Shown: positions 27,260-35,570 of the stretch, in pieces | Layout of the letters: every line of letters starts with the position of its first letter | How positions within the stretch are numbered: position 1 is the stretch's first letter | Assembly: GCA_025362585.1 (NCBI GenBank) | Contig: JANYFR010000004.1 | Span: 1-64,000 of the forward strand | Origin: Acidimicrobiales bacterium | GTDB lineage: Bacteria; Actinomycetota; Acidimicrobiia; Acidimicrobiales; RAAP-2 | DNA: 64,000 nt | Direction: 5' to 3' | Translations under genes and position numbers: made by a program | The notes under the pieces: model-generated | Told to the model about the DNA's origin: nothing | Databases searched by the model: none | Seen by the model: only the letters and a program-made list of their open reading frames with translations

Positions 27260-28512
27260 GCGTCCGTCCCTCACTGCAACTGCCCTCCGCCTTGAAGGGT
27301 TCCGGCGCCGCTCGCCTGTTACTGAAACTGCTCGCCCGATACCTGCGGCACGGAACATTGACCGTGAACGAATCGGGCCGCACCTCGGTGTACGGCACTT
27401 CAGCCGAGGGAGCTTTGACGGCCCGCCTCGACGTGCACGACGCCTCCTTCTGGCGCCGTGTGATCACCCGCGGCGGTATTGGTCTCGGGGAGTCCTACAT
27501 CATGGGGGAGTGGGACAGTGACGATATCGTGGCAGTCCTGCGGCTCCTGACGCTCAATCTCGATCGCATCAACCGCTGGTCGGGTCGGCTGGCGAGAGTG
27601 CGCGCTGTGCTGCGACTCCCTAAGCGACGAGTTCGTACCGCAACTCGCGAGATTGATCGCGAGAACATCACCGCCCACTACGACCTCGGAGACGACTTTT
27701 TCAAACTATTCCTCGATCCGACGTTGGCCTACTCGAGCGGCGTCTTTGTCACTCCGGAAAGCTCGCTCGAAGAGGCCTCGATTGAGAAATTTGACCGAAT
27801 CTGTCGCAAGCTCGGACTTGGAAGTGGCGACCACGTGATCGAGATAGGCACGGGCTGGGGCGGTTTTGCGATCCACGCCGCCTCGCGATACGGCTGTCGC
27901 GTGACCACGACGACAATCTCGCCAAGTCAGTACGCCCACGCCAGAGACGCGGTCCACGAGGCCGGGCTCGACCACCTCGTGACCGTTCTCAACCAGGACT
28001 ATCGCGACCTGCACGACACGTTCAGTCATCTGGTCTCCATCGAGATGATTGAAGCGGTTGACTGGCGCCAGTACGAGACCTACTTCACCACCTGTCAACG
28101 GCTCCTGCGTCCCGACGGAGTCGCGGCGTTTCAGTGCATTGTCATTGACGACCGTGAGTTCGAGCGCTACAAAACTCGCCAAGACTACATCCGACGCTAC
28201 ATTTTTCCGGGCGGGGGCCTACCCTCGATCTTCGCGATGAATCGGACAGTCGCTGGGTTCACGGACTTCGCACTGGTCGATCTTGAAGATCTTGGTGCCC
28301 ACTACGTGCGCACGCTCAACCTCTGGCGCGAACGCCTTGACGCCCGCGCCGACGACGCCTCGGCTATTGGCTTCGACGATCGCTTCCAGCGAATGTGGCG
28401 CTTCTACTTCGCCTACTGTTCGGCCGGCTTTTCGGAGCGTCACGTCTCGGTGGTGCAGATGGTCTTCGCCCGGAAGGGTTGGCGGGGACCGCTTCGACCC
28501 CGCGGTGTGTAG
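27256..28512 (+). CDS. Cyclopropane-fatty-acyl-phospholipid synthase-like methyltransferase
   Basis: 418 aa, the usual length. The N-terminal domain precedes NITAHYDLGDDFFKLFLDPTLAYSSG, the CFA signature, and the SAM motif VIEIGTGWGGFAIHAA; SIEMIEAV and RQDYIRRYIFPGG follow. It transfers a methyl or methylene group to unsaturated phospholipid acyl chains, giving cyclopropane, branched or furan-precursor lipids. The GTG at 27256 overlaps the DUF1365 stop. Last gene of the rightward operon. Which of the known CFA-like reactions it performs cannot be read from the sequence. Confidence 0.88.
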   Translation: MSVRPSLQLPSALKGSGAARLLLKLLARYLRHGTLTVNESGRTSVYGTSAEGALTARLDVHDASFWRRVITRGGIGLGESYIMGEWDSDDIVAVLRLLTLNLDRINRWSGRLARVRAVLRLPKRRVRTATREIDRENITAHYDLGDDFFKLFLDPTLAYSSGVFVTPESSLEEASIEKFDRICRKLGLGSGDHVIEIGTGWGGFAIHAASRYGCRVTTTTISPSQYAHARDAVHEAGLDHLVTVLNQDYRDLHDTFSHLVSIEMIEAVDWRQYETYFTTCQRLLRPDGVAAFQCIVIDDREFERYKTRQDYIRRYIFPGGGLPSIFAMNRTVAGFTDFALVDLEDLGAHYVRTLNLWRERLDARADDASAIGFDDRFQRMWRFYFAYCSAGFSERHVSVVQMVFARKGWRGPLRPRGV

Positions 28513-28934
28513 CTTGTCGGCAGTGGTGGCGACGAGGTCAGAGCAGTGCGAGATATGGCCGCGTCCACAATCGCGTGGCTTTCCCTCGCAGTTGTTGTAG
28601 GCCAGCGTTGCGGCAACGCACGATAGTGAAGGAGTCCTTCCGACGTGAGGGCCTCTCGCTCGGGCACCCGCAAACCGACCCGTTTTGTAGGGACTTGCAA
28701 ATTACCGGCGACTCATTCATTCGGGCGAAGAAATTCAATCGCTCGGTTTCCGTCGTCGGAATGGAGCCACTCGCTGGATGTGGGCCCGCAGATCGGCACT
28801 GACTCACTGGGAAGGAGTGCGCAAATCGGTCAATCTCGACTCTCTCACCGCCGTCGCGGACAGGGTGACGAGGCGCGGAGGGAGGTGACATGTTGAGGAC
28901 GAGTTGCACACTGACCATCCGCGCGGAAGCGGCC
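28513..28934. other. Intergenic region without a recognisable gene
   Basis: About 420 bp between convergent genes. It holds a short hairpin, GCGTTGC-G-GCAACGC, near 28604-28618, and no supported CDS or RNA gene. The long minus-strand open stretch here lacks a start signal and has no family resemblance. Confidence 0.5.
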
Positions 28935-29267
28935 TCACCCGCCGTCGGGGCCCCCGACGGCCGCCGGATGGTAGTGCTCATGGTCCAACACACATCCAGA
29001 GCTCCGGTACCAGGCGTAGAACTCACGCTGTCCACGACCCATCGCCATCTGGTGATCAGGGTGTGACGCCCACAGACGTGCTCCTTCGAGCGACCCGAAA
29101 CGTTCGATGACGACGCCCGCCGTGGGACTTGTGGCGAAATCACTCATGTCGAGGAACTCGAATCGCTCGTCGCTACTCACGAGGGTGTACATGGCAAGTG
29201 AAAGTTCGTCGTACGCGGCCGCGTCAAAGTCCGAGCGCATCCGATACTCAAATATGTTCACGAACAC
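28935..29267 (-). CDS. Antibiotic-biosynthesis-monooxygenase (ABM)-like protein
   Basis: 110 aa ferredoxin-like fold. FVNIFEYRMRSDFD, a central FATSPTAGVVIERFGSLEGARLWASHPDHQMAM and REFYAWYRSS match small dimeric ABM/EthD-type proteins, which oxidise quinols or act as dimerising partners. The GTG start follows GAGGTGA. It lies about 200 bp downstream of the MarR gene on the same strand, so it may form its own unit near the catabolic operon. The 3' end is covered by a 21-bp inverted repeat (28941-28961). Confidence 0.62.
   Translation of the reverse strand: MFVNIFEYRMRSDFDAAAYDELSLAMYTLVSSDERFEFLDMSDFATSPTAGVVIERFGSLEGARLWASHPDHQMAMGRGQREFYAWYRSSGCVLDHEHYHPAAVGGPDGG
28941..28961. repeat. 10-bp inverted repeat at the 3' end of the ABM gene
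   Basis: GCCGTCGGGG (28941-28950), one C, CCCCGACGGC (28952-28961). A very GC-rich near-palindrome inside the last codons. It could slow or end transcription from the right, but no T-run follows. Confidence 0.5.
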
Positions 29268-29297
29268 GACTTCACCTCAACTCCTTGACATCAGATT

Positions 29298-29309
29298 TAC
29301 TGCACAGTA
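29298..29309. promoter_or_regulatory. Small palindrome upstream of the ABM gene
   Basis: TACTG-CA-CAGTA in the 5' flank of the ABM gene, 31 nt before its start and close to the MarR gene. It might be an operator, but the size makes chance possible. Confidence 0.3.
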
Positions 29310-29468
29310 GTTGGATAGAAGCGTCCAGCACCATCGTTTCATACGGCCGTGGCCAAAGAGTTGAACACGACGCCGTCAAATTCAGGTGTCATGGACCTTG
29401 AGTGAAACCGCACTCCCCAACGATTGCTGGTGAATGGGACCGGTCCATGCCCGTTGCGATTTCAGAAT

Positions 29469-29984
29469 CTACGTATTTATGACGCTGTTGGTGATTTTGC
29501 GCAGAAGCCGTGCGAGCTGTCGTTGCTCTTCGATTGAGAGTTCGTTGACTGCCCTTCGCTCATGGGCATTGAACTGTGGAAACAGTTCCGCAATGAGCTT
29601 CTCGCCGCGAGCCGTCAGTTCTACCGAGACTCTCCGACGATCGTCTTTGTGGGGAAGCCTTCGTACCATTTTTCGCGATTGCAACGTCTTTATAACCCCA
29701 GTCAAGGTACCCTTGGTGACGCCGGCCTCTTCGGCCACGTGGGCGGTCTCCTGGGGGCCCCATATCCAAAGGACCCAGAGCACCGTAAAGGCCACCCAAC
29801 TGAGCCCATATTCGGCGAGCACGGTTCGCTCCATGTGGTTGCGCACCGCGGTGCCCGCCCGGTAGACATTCGAGATGGCGCTCATCGCCGTGAAATCGAA
29901 GTGCTGACCCCTCAGTCGAGCTCGAATGTCCTTTTCGGCTTGCAGAACAACGGCCGAAGAGGCCGAACCAATACGCCGGCTCAT
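29469..29984 (-). CDS. MarR-family regulator (HpaR-like position)
   Basis: 171 aa winged-helix protein: WVAFTVLWVLWIWGPQETAHVAEEAGVTKGTLTGVIKTLQ is the recognition region and MVRRLPHKDDRRRVSVELT the wing (D-x-R-R). In homoprotocatechuate clusters of enterobacteria a MarR protein, HpaR, represses the catabolic genes and responds to the aromatic acid; the position at the end of this operon suggests the same job. The ATG at 29984 overlaps the stop of the preceding gene (ATGA). Confidence 0.85.
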   Translation of the reverse strand: MSRRIGSASSAVVLQAEKDIRARLRGQHFDFTAMSAISNVYRAGTAVRNHMERTVLAEYGLSWVAFTVLWVLWIWGPQETAHVAEEAGVTKGTLTGVIKTLQSRKMVRRLPHKDDRRRVSVELTARGEKLIAELFPQFNAHERRAVNELSIEEQRQLARLLRKITNSVINT

Positions 29985-30781
29985 GGGGTCGAGCGCAAGG
30001 TCGTGCCCCCCGCGAAAGTGGTGCCCACGCTTCGGAAGTAGCCCCCGATGATTTCGAGTGGCGTCAGTTGCGCGAGCTCTTCGGTCGGGGACTCGAAAAA
30101 CTCGAGAGTCGCGCTGCCTCCCCATACGGGACCGAGTTCCACGTCGACGCCGGCCATGGTGACTACTTCGTTGAGGGCGTCGTCACCAGTAAGTTCAATT
30201 CGCGGAAACCATCGATGGTGCAGCATCGCGTGACCATTGACGAATCCGCTGGCCTCAACCTCTTTCACGAGCGTGACTGACGCGTTGGCGAGGCGTCGGT
30301 CCGCTGCTGCGAGGGTCATGCCGAAGCGGCCGCCTGGCGCGAGGCGCGGTCCGGCACGCCCGACATTGATCGGTCGAGTTTGGTGGATCGAACCGAATTT
30401 CTTGGGATAGCCCTGAATGTAGCCGCGCACCAGCGCGAAGTCCTTGTCAACCCAAATAAAGACGCAGCGACTGTAGAGAGCGCCCTTGTAGCGACAGCGC
30501 ACGACGACGAAAGCTTCTCTGTACTGGGAACGCACCGGGTCGAGAAGCTCCTCGCCACTGTCGCCACAACTCTGCCAGTCGGCCCAGATTATGGCAACGG
30601 CGCCGGGGTCTTCGTCATGGTTCGCGAGGTCGACGTCGGGCGGAAGGACCGCACGGATGTTCGCCGGGTCGGTTCGATACTCGACAGTCAGTAGGTCGCC
30701 GGAGTAGTGCCACGGTGGCGGCGGGAGTAGTGACGCGGCGCCCGAGATAGTTCGGGGAAACGGGAGACCCTGCAAAGCCAT
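29981..30781 (-). CDS. Acetoacetate-decarboxylase-family protein
   Basis: 266 aa. The fold is indicated by PPPPWHYSGDLLTVEYRTDP near the start and VRGYIQGYPKKFGSI, where K127/K128 occupy the Schiff-base lysine region of acetoacetate decarboxylase. Family members also act as aldolase-dehydratases and in other Schiff-base chemistry. It lies between the ring-cleavage dioxygenase and the MarR gene, a place with no classical hpa gene, so it may replace the missing isomerase, hydratase or aldolase step. Start ATG overlaps the hpaD-like stop (TGATG). Confidence 0.76.
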   Translation of the reverse strand: MALQGLPFPRTISGAASLLPPPPWHYSGDLLTVEYRTDPANIRAVLPPDVDLANHDEDPGAVAIIWADWQSCGDSGEELLDPVRSQYREAFVVVRCRYKGALYSRCVFIWVDKDFALVRGYIQGYPKKFGSIHQTRPINVGRAGPRLAPGGRFGMTLAAADRRLANASVTLVKEVEASGFVNGHAMLHHRWFPRIELTGDDALNEVVTMAGVDVELGPVWGGSATLEFFESPTEELAQLTPLEIIGGYFRSVGTTFAGGTTLRSTP

Positions 30782-31665
30782 CAGCGCGCTCCCGTCCAGC
30801 CCTTGCTCGGCTGATCGAACCACACGTGTACTTGACCAGTGCCGATTGAGTTCTCGTACTCGGAGTACATCCGACCAGGGGCCGTGCAGGCGGCTCCGCC
30901 GAGGGCGTGAACCATCATCTGGTAGTGGCCGAAGTGACCCTCGGGTCGTACCGCCGCGAACTGGTCCATCTCGTCGACGACGAGCGCGTGATCGCCGCGT
31001 ACCAGGGCGTCGATCACGCGGTGATCCCAGTAGCGCGCTTCACTCGAGTAGATGTTCTCCTCGGGGGCAGCTTCATGACGACGTAAGTCCCGCAGCTTGT
31101 GAAAGGTGTGGCTCACCGCGCCCGACGCTATCAACATCACGCGGTAGTCGCTCTGGGCGATGGCGTCGGCGACGACCTTTCCCACGGTCTCGAAGTCGCG
31201 GCTCTCGGCGGTCTGGCAGACACCGAGAGAGATCCACGCCTCGCTACCTTGCAGAAAGGGCAGAAAATTCAGCGTCGCGTACTCAACCGGAAGATGCTCG
31301 TTGTCAATGGGAGTAATCCAGCAGTCGTCCGTCTGGTCAGCGATCGTGCCGATCAGGGCAGCGAGTTCGGGACAGCCCGGCATGTCGTAGGGGACACTCG
31401 ACATTCCGCGAGGAAGTTCGCCGCTCGTGAAGAAACCGCTCCGACGTTTGGCGGACGTGACGACGAACTCAACGGTGGTGAACCAGTGACTATCAAAGAC
31501 GATCACCACGTCGGGTCGAACTACGTCGAAGACCTCGCGGCGCAGTTGGTGGAGACCGCTGTGCAGAGTGCTCTCATTGCCGTCGTTGAGTTCGCGGCGC
31601 AACTCGTCAGGCAGCACGATGGTCGGTACGTGCGCGAGTAGTCCCGCGCCGACAATCTCACCCAT
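30781..31665 (-). CDS. hpaD: Extradiol ring-cleavage dioxygenase, homoprotocatechuate 2,3-dioxygenase type (class III)
   Basis: 294 aa LigB-superfamily enzyme. HVPTIVLP (His12) and VVIVFDSHW (His60) carry the probable iron ligands, with GFFTSGELPRGMSSVPYDMPG, IASGAVSHTF and SIGTGQVHVWF in the order seen in enterobacterial HpcB/HpaD. It would open 3,4-dihydroxyphenylacetate to 5-carboxymethyl-2-hydroxymuconate semialdehyde. The next gene upstream is the matching dehydrogenase. Related catecholic substrates (for example 2-aminophenol types) are possible. The ATG at 31665 overlaps the dehydrogenase stop by 8 nt. Confidence 0.82.
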   Translation of the reverse strand: MGEIVGAGLLAHVPTIVLPDELRRELNDGNESTLHSGLHQLRREVFDVVRPDVVIVFDSHWFTTVEFVVTSAKRRSGFFTSGELPRGMSSVPYDMPGCPELAALIGTIADQTDDCWITPIDNEHLPVEYATLNFLPFLQGSEAWISLGVCQTAESRDFETVGKVVADAIAQSDYRVMLIASGAVSHTFHKLRDLRRHEAAPEENIYSSEARYWDHRVIDALVRGDHALVVDEMDQFAAVRPEGHFGHYQMMVHALGGAACTAPGRMYSEYENSIGTGQVHVWFDQPSKGWTGAR

Positions 31666-33127
31666 GGGTAGTTCCTTCCTTAATCTGCAAGGTTTTGAGA
31701 TCGGAGTAGAAGTCGAGTGCGTAGTCGCCGCCCTCGCGGCCGACTCCACTGATGCCGGTCCCGCCGAATGGTGCGGTGAGGTCGCGCACGAGAAAGCAGT
31801 TCACCCAAATTGTGCCCGCCCGCAGTCGCTCGCCGAGTCGCTGCGCGCGCGCCTCGCTGCCCGTGTAGATAATCGCTGAGAGCCCGTAGGGCGTGGAGTT
31901 GGCCAGGCGTATGGCGTCGGACTCGTCCTCAAAGGTCTGAATGGTGAGTACTGGGCCAAAGACCTCGCGTTGGACAATCTCTGATTCGTTCGACCGCGGT
32001 TCGATAAGTGTTGGCTGGTACCAGAGGCCGCCCGCGACGCCGACGGTGCCACCAAAGAGAATGGCGTCGCCGTTCGTGCGAGCGCGCTCGACAAAGCCCG
32101 CGACTCGCGCGAGGTGGTCGGGATGAATGAGCGGCGAGATTGTCGTCGTCGGGTCACGGCTGTCGCCCAGGCGGTGACCTTTCGCTGCGGATTCGAAGAG
32201 TCTGACGAACTGGCTGCGCGCGGACGATTCAACGAGGAGCCGAGTCCCCGCGAGACAGACCTGACCGGCGTCGTCGTACATGACGGCGGCCTTCTCCGCC
32301 GCCGCTTCGAGGTTTGCGTCGGCGAAGACGAGGAAGGGTCCCTTGCCACCTAGTTCGGCGGTGAAGGGGATGAGGTGCTTTGCCGCCGCCTCGCCGATGC
32401 TGCGCCCAGTCTCGGGTGATCCAGTAAAGGAGATTCGTCGAACGCGCGGGTCGTTCACGAGCGCCGCGCCCACCTCCTCGCCGTAACCCTGGACCATGTT
32501 GAAGACACCGGGTGGAAACTCGGCTTCGGCGACGAGGTCCATGAGCAGTGAGCAGCTGAGGGGCGACCACTCCGCCGGCTTGAGGACAACGGTGTTGCCC
32601 GCGGCGAGTGCGGGCGCACACTTCCAAGTCGAGAGCATGAAGGGAGCGTTCCAGGGGGTGATCACGACCGTGGGACCAGCGGGCATGCGCAGCACCGTGT
32701 TCTGAGTGCCATTGGAGGACCAACGCCGTGAGGCGTAGTTTCGCGCCAGATCGGCATAGGCACGAAAATTCCGCGCACCTCGGGCGATGACGCGCAGCCG
32801 CAGGCTCTCCTCGAGCATGGCCATATCCAGGCTCTCGAGGTGCGCAATTTGGTCCACGTCGCGGTCAATGAGTTCGGCGAGCCGGTGCAGAAACGCACCA
32901 CGTTGCTCGGTGGAGAGTGAGGACCATGGGAGGAAAGCGCCGAGTGCCGCCGTGACGGCAAGGTCGGCTTCGGGCTCGCCACCTCGGGCGACGTCGGCGA
33001 GCTTCCAGCTCCAATCGAGGGGCGAACGATCCTCGAAGGTGCGACTCGACGCCTGTCGTTCTCCGTTGATGAAATGGTCGGGCGAGACGGAAACGCCGTC
33101 GACGTCGATGCGCGGGGTCGGCCTCAC
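31658..33127 (-). CDS. hpaE: Aldehyde dehydrogenase, 5-carboxymethyl-2-hydroxymuconic semialdehyde dehydrogenase type
   Basis: 489 aa, full length. Catalytic E258 in TAELGGKGP and C291 in DAGQVCLAGTR, cofactor loop SFTGSPETGRSIG, and the C-terminal PFGGTGISGVGREGG are all present. Flanked by HpaD- and HpaG-type genes, it most likely oxidises the ring-cleavage semialdehyde with NAD. A 2-hydroxymuconic semialdehyde dehydrogenase would look similar. Its start overlaps the hpaG-like stop by 4 nt. Confidence 0.85.
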   Translation of the reverse strand: MRPTPRIDVDGVSVSPDHFINGERQASSRTFEDRSPLDWSWKLADVARGGEPEADLAVTAALGAFLPWSSLSTEQRGAFLHRLAELIDRDVDQIAHLESLDMAMLEESLRLRVIARGARNFRAYADLARNYASRRWSSNGTQNTVLRMPAGPTVVITPWNAPFMLSTWKCAPALAAGNTVVLKPAEWSPLSCSLLMDLVAEAEFPPGVFNMVQGYGEEVGAALVNDPRVRRISFTGSPETGRSIGEAAAKHLIPFTAELGGKGPFLVFADANLEAAAEKAAVMYDDAGQVCLAGTRLLVESSARSQFVRLFESAAKGHRLGDSRDPTTTISPLIHPDHLARVAGFVERARTNGDAILFGGTVGVAGGLWYQPTLIEPRSNESEIVQREVFGPVLTIQTFEDESDAIRLANSTPYGLSAIIYTGSEARAQRLGERLRAGTIWVNCFLVRDLTAPFGGTGISGVGREGGDYALDFYSDLKTLQIKEGTTHG

Positions 33128-34017
33128 GACTGGAACGTCGGATGAACCTGGGGGTACGGCAACTGATCTTTCGTCGTCGCGACTGGTCGGCGCTGTCCGC
33201 GGAACTCCCAGTCACCACCGAGTGCTGTCGAGAGGACCTCCTCGGTAGCGGTGGGCTGTGCGCCAATTTCTTCGCTCACGGGCATCGGGCCCTCGACGAC
33301 GTGGTTGGTCAGTACGCCGAGACCCTCGATTTCCACCGATACGGTATCGCCGGGTTTCACTGGACGCGAATTCTTCGGTGTGCCCGAGAGGACAATGTCA
33401 CCGGGCACCAGCGTGATGAGTCGCGCGAGGTCAGCGACCAGGTAGTACATGTTCCAAGCCATCTCGTCGGTCGAACCGTCTTGCATGACGACGCCGTTCA
33501 CGGTGGTGGTCATTTGCTTCTTGGTGAAGTCCCAGTCGGTGACGAGGCCCGGACCAATGGGGCAGAGCGTGTCGGCGCCCTTCACTCTGAGCATGGAACC
33601 AGCGTCAGTGTCTCGAAAGTCGTGTAGTCCGTAATCGTTCGCGACGGTGTAGCCCGCGATGTAGTGCGGGGCCTCTGCGAGTGTGACATTGCGGGCTGTT
33701 CGGCCAATGACGATCGCCACCTCTCCCTCGTAGTTGAGGTAGTGACAGTTGCGCGGTCGGACCACCGCCCCACCGTGACCATTGAGAGACGAGATCGGTT
33801 TGTGAAAGTACGTGGGTGCCGGTGGCAACTCGACGCCGTACTCGCGAACTCGCGAGACGTGGTTCAAGTGACAGCAGATGATCTTGGTCGGCGTCACTGG
33901 GGGGAGGTGCGTCGCGTTCGCCGCTTCAACGCGACGCCCGTCGCGCGCGACCAGGCTGTCGCCGTCTAGAACGACGTCCGTGGCGTTGCCGTCCAGCAGA
34001 ATCCTTCTAAACTCCAC
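33124..34017 (-). CDS. hpaG: Fumarylacetoacetate-hydrolase-family protein, HpaG type
   Basis: 297 aa. FRRILLDGNATDVVL and SHVREYG-like N-terminal lobe, then PTYFHKPISSLNGHGGAV, NYEGEVAIVIGRTARNV (metal-binding E residues) and LVPGDIVLSGTPKNSRPVKPGD. HpaG decarboxylates 5-oxopent-3-ene-1,2,5-tricarboxylate and isomerises the product, the step after HpaE. It is the first gene of the leftward operon. GTG at 34017 with GGGGA upstream; an ATG 69 nt further up lacks an RBS. Confidence 0.82.
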   Translation of the reverse strand: MEFRRILLDGNATDVVLDGDSLVARDGRRVEAANATHLPPVTPTKIICCHLNHVSRVREYGVELPPAPTYFHKPISSLNGHGGAVVRPRNCHYLNYEGEVAIVIGRTARNVTLAEAPHYIAGYTVANDYGLHDFRDTDAGSMLRVKGADTLCPIGPGLVTDWDFTKKQMTTTVNGVVMQDGSTDEMAWNMYYLVADLARLITLVPGDIVLSGTPKNSRPVKPGDTVSVEIEGLGVLTNHVVEGPMPVSEEIGAQPTATEEVLSTALGGDWEFRGQRRPVATTKDQLPYPQVHPTFQS

Positions 34018-34127
34018 GTCGTCCCCAAATCGTTTGCATCTAAATGATGTTCTTAGGATAGTAAGTTGCTTCCTACGTTTCATCACGACAAAGTGTTACT
34101 TTTCCGGTGGGGCCGTAAGGGGGAATC
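34018..34127. promoter_or_regulatory. Divergent control region of the hpa-type operon and the ligase gene
   Basis: 110 bp, AT-richer than the flanks. It holds an imperfect repeat TAGGA-N12-TCCTA (34054-34075) and a TCGTTTG half-site (34030-34036) also seen in the P450 operator. On the plus strand GGGGGA precedes the GTG at 34128. I cannot fix the two promoters with certainty. Confidence 0.45.
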
Positions 34128-35417
34128 GTGTCGAGTGAGTACAACCGGCTGAGGGTTCTATGGCCCGACCACCTGGGACTGGCGCGCGGTAAGTACGTAC
34201 CGGCGGAACTGGCGAGTCACGGCGTGCGACACTGTACTGGTCTGTGGGCGCTCGGCTACGACCGGGTCATGACTCCAGAGACACCAGGTTCGAACTGGCA
34301 CGAAGGACTGCCCGACCTCGACGCCACCTACCCACTCGATGAGGTCCGTCCTAGCTGGGAGCCCGGCACGAGGGTCGTAGTCGCTGACCTGATGCGTCTC
34401 GGCGCACCGGTCGAGGTTTCACCACGGCACGCGCTGCGTCGGGCCATCGCTGATTGGGGCGCGCTCGGCTACACGCCGTACGTGGGGATGGAGTTCGAGG
34501 CCTACGTCTTTGAACCAGACGGTGAGGGTGGCTGGCGCCCCATCGACACGCCCGGTGCCTTCGTTTACGGCACCGGACCATCCGTCGACCCGCACGGCTT
34601 GCTCGACGCAATCTGGGATGCCTGTTTGGTCGCCGAGATTCCGCTCGAGTCGGTGAACTCCGAATACGACACGCCCCAGTTCGAGTTCACGCTTCGCTAC
34701 ACCGACGCACTCAGAGCTGCGGACGAGGGATTCCTTTTCAAGGTTCTCGCGCGCGAAGTTGCCCACCGCCTCGGACTCCTCGTCACTTTCATGGGGAAGC
34801 CGATATCGGATCGTGGGGGGTCCGGACTGCACTTCAACATCTCGTGGCGCAACGGCGACGGTGACAACGTGGTCCACGATCCCACCGAGCACGATGGCGT
34901 CTCGGTGATGGCCAAACACGCCATTGCGGGCATGCTCGCGCACCACCAGTCACTTGCCGGACTGTGCGCCCCCAACGTCAACGCCTACAAGCGGCTTCGT
35001 CCGGCGTCGCTGTCGGGTTACTGGGCCAACTGGGGATACGACCACCGGGGAGCGACGGTGCGAATCCCACCCGAACGGGGCGCCGGTTCACGGCTCGAAC
35101 ATCGCCTGAGTGATGGCGCGGCTGTCGTCCACACGTCGATGGCCGCGGTTTTGCAGGCCGCTCGACTGGGCGTGGTCAATCAGCTACCACTCGGGCCGGT
35201 GGAGACGGGCAACGGTCTCGACACCATTGACGCCACGGTTGGTGTGCCGTCGTCCCTCGAAGCCGCTCTCGATGCCCTCGAGGCGGACACGGAGCTCGTC
35301 AGCGCCGTCGGTCCTCAGATTGTGGCCCAACATATAGCGGTCAAACGCGCCGAATGGGACCGATTCACGGGTGCCACGACCGACTGGGAGATGCGCGAGT
35401 ACCTGCCCTTCCTTTGA
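34128..35417 (+). CDS. Glutamine-synthetase-like gamma-glutamyl ligase
   Basis: 429 aa GS-fold enzyme. MEFEAYVFE and NSEYDTPQFEFTLRY hold the metal-binding glutamates, SGLHFNISW the ammonia/glutamate-site histidine, NAYKRLRP the nucleotide strand, and RGATVRIPPERG the arginine cluster. It lacks the GlnA adenylylation tyrosine context, and its length is typical of PuuA/GlnA3/IpuC-type ligases, which join glutamate to amines using ATP. Next to a gamma-glutamyl hydrolase and a permease, it probably activates an imported amine. The amine is unknown. Confidence 0.82.
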   Translation: MSSEYNRLRVLWPDHLGLARGKYVPAELASHGVRHCTGLWALGYDRVMTPETPGSNWHEGLPDLDATYPLDEVRPSWEPGTRVVVADLMRLGAPVEVSPRHALRRAIADWGALGYTPYVGMEFEAYVFEPDGEGGWRPIDTPGAFVYGTGPSVDPHGLLDAIWDACLVAEIPLESVNSEYDTPQFEFTLRYTDALRAADEGFLFKVLAREVAHRLGLLVTFMGKPISDRGGSGLHFNISWRNGDGDNVVHDPTEHDGVSVMAKHAIAGMLAHHQSLAGLCAPNVNAYKRLRPASLSGYWANWGYDHRGATVRIPPERGAGSRLEHRLSDGAAVVHTSMAAVLQAARLGVVNQLPLGPVETGNGLDTIDATVGVPSSLEAALDALEADTELVSAVGPQIVAQHIAVKRAEWDRFTGATTDWEMREYLPFL

Positions 35418-35570
35418 CGCGGATCCAGGTCGCCACGCTGGTCGCGTCGACCACGCCATCGAACCGGCGGTACTCTGAACCGGCGACGTCAGGGGTTCGA
35501 ACACGGATTCAGATGATGGTGAACCTCCCTCGATTGGACGTCTTTAATCGTCTGCCACGGAGGCCCTCAA

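Noticed and set aside
28538-29143. Open frame on the minus strand in the 28.5-kb gap
   Set aside because: It runs through the ABM gene in another frame, with no start signal or domain.
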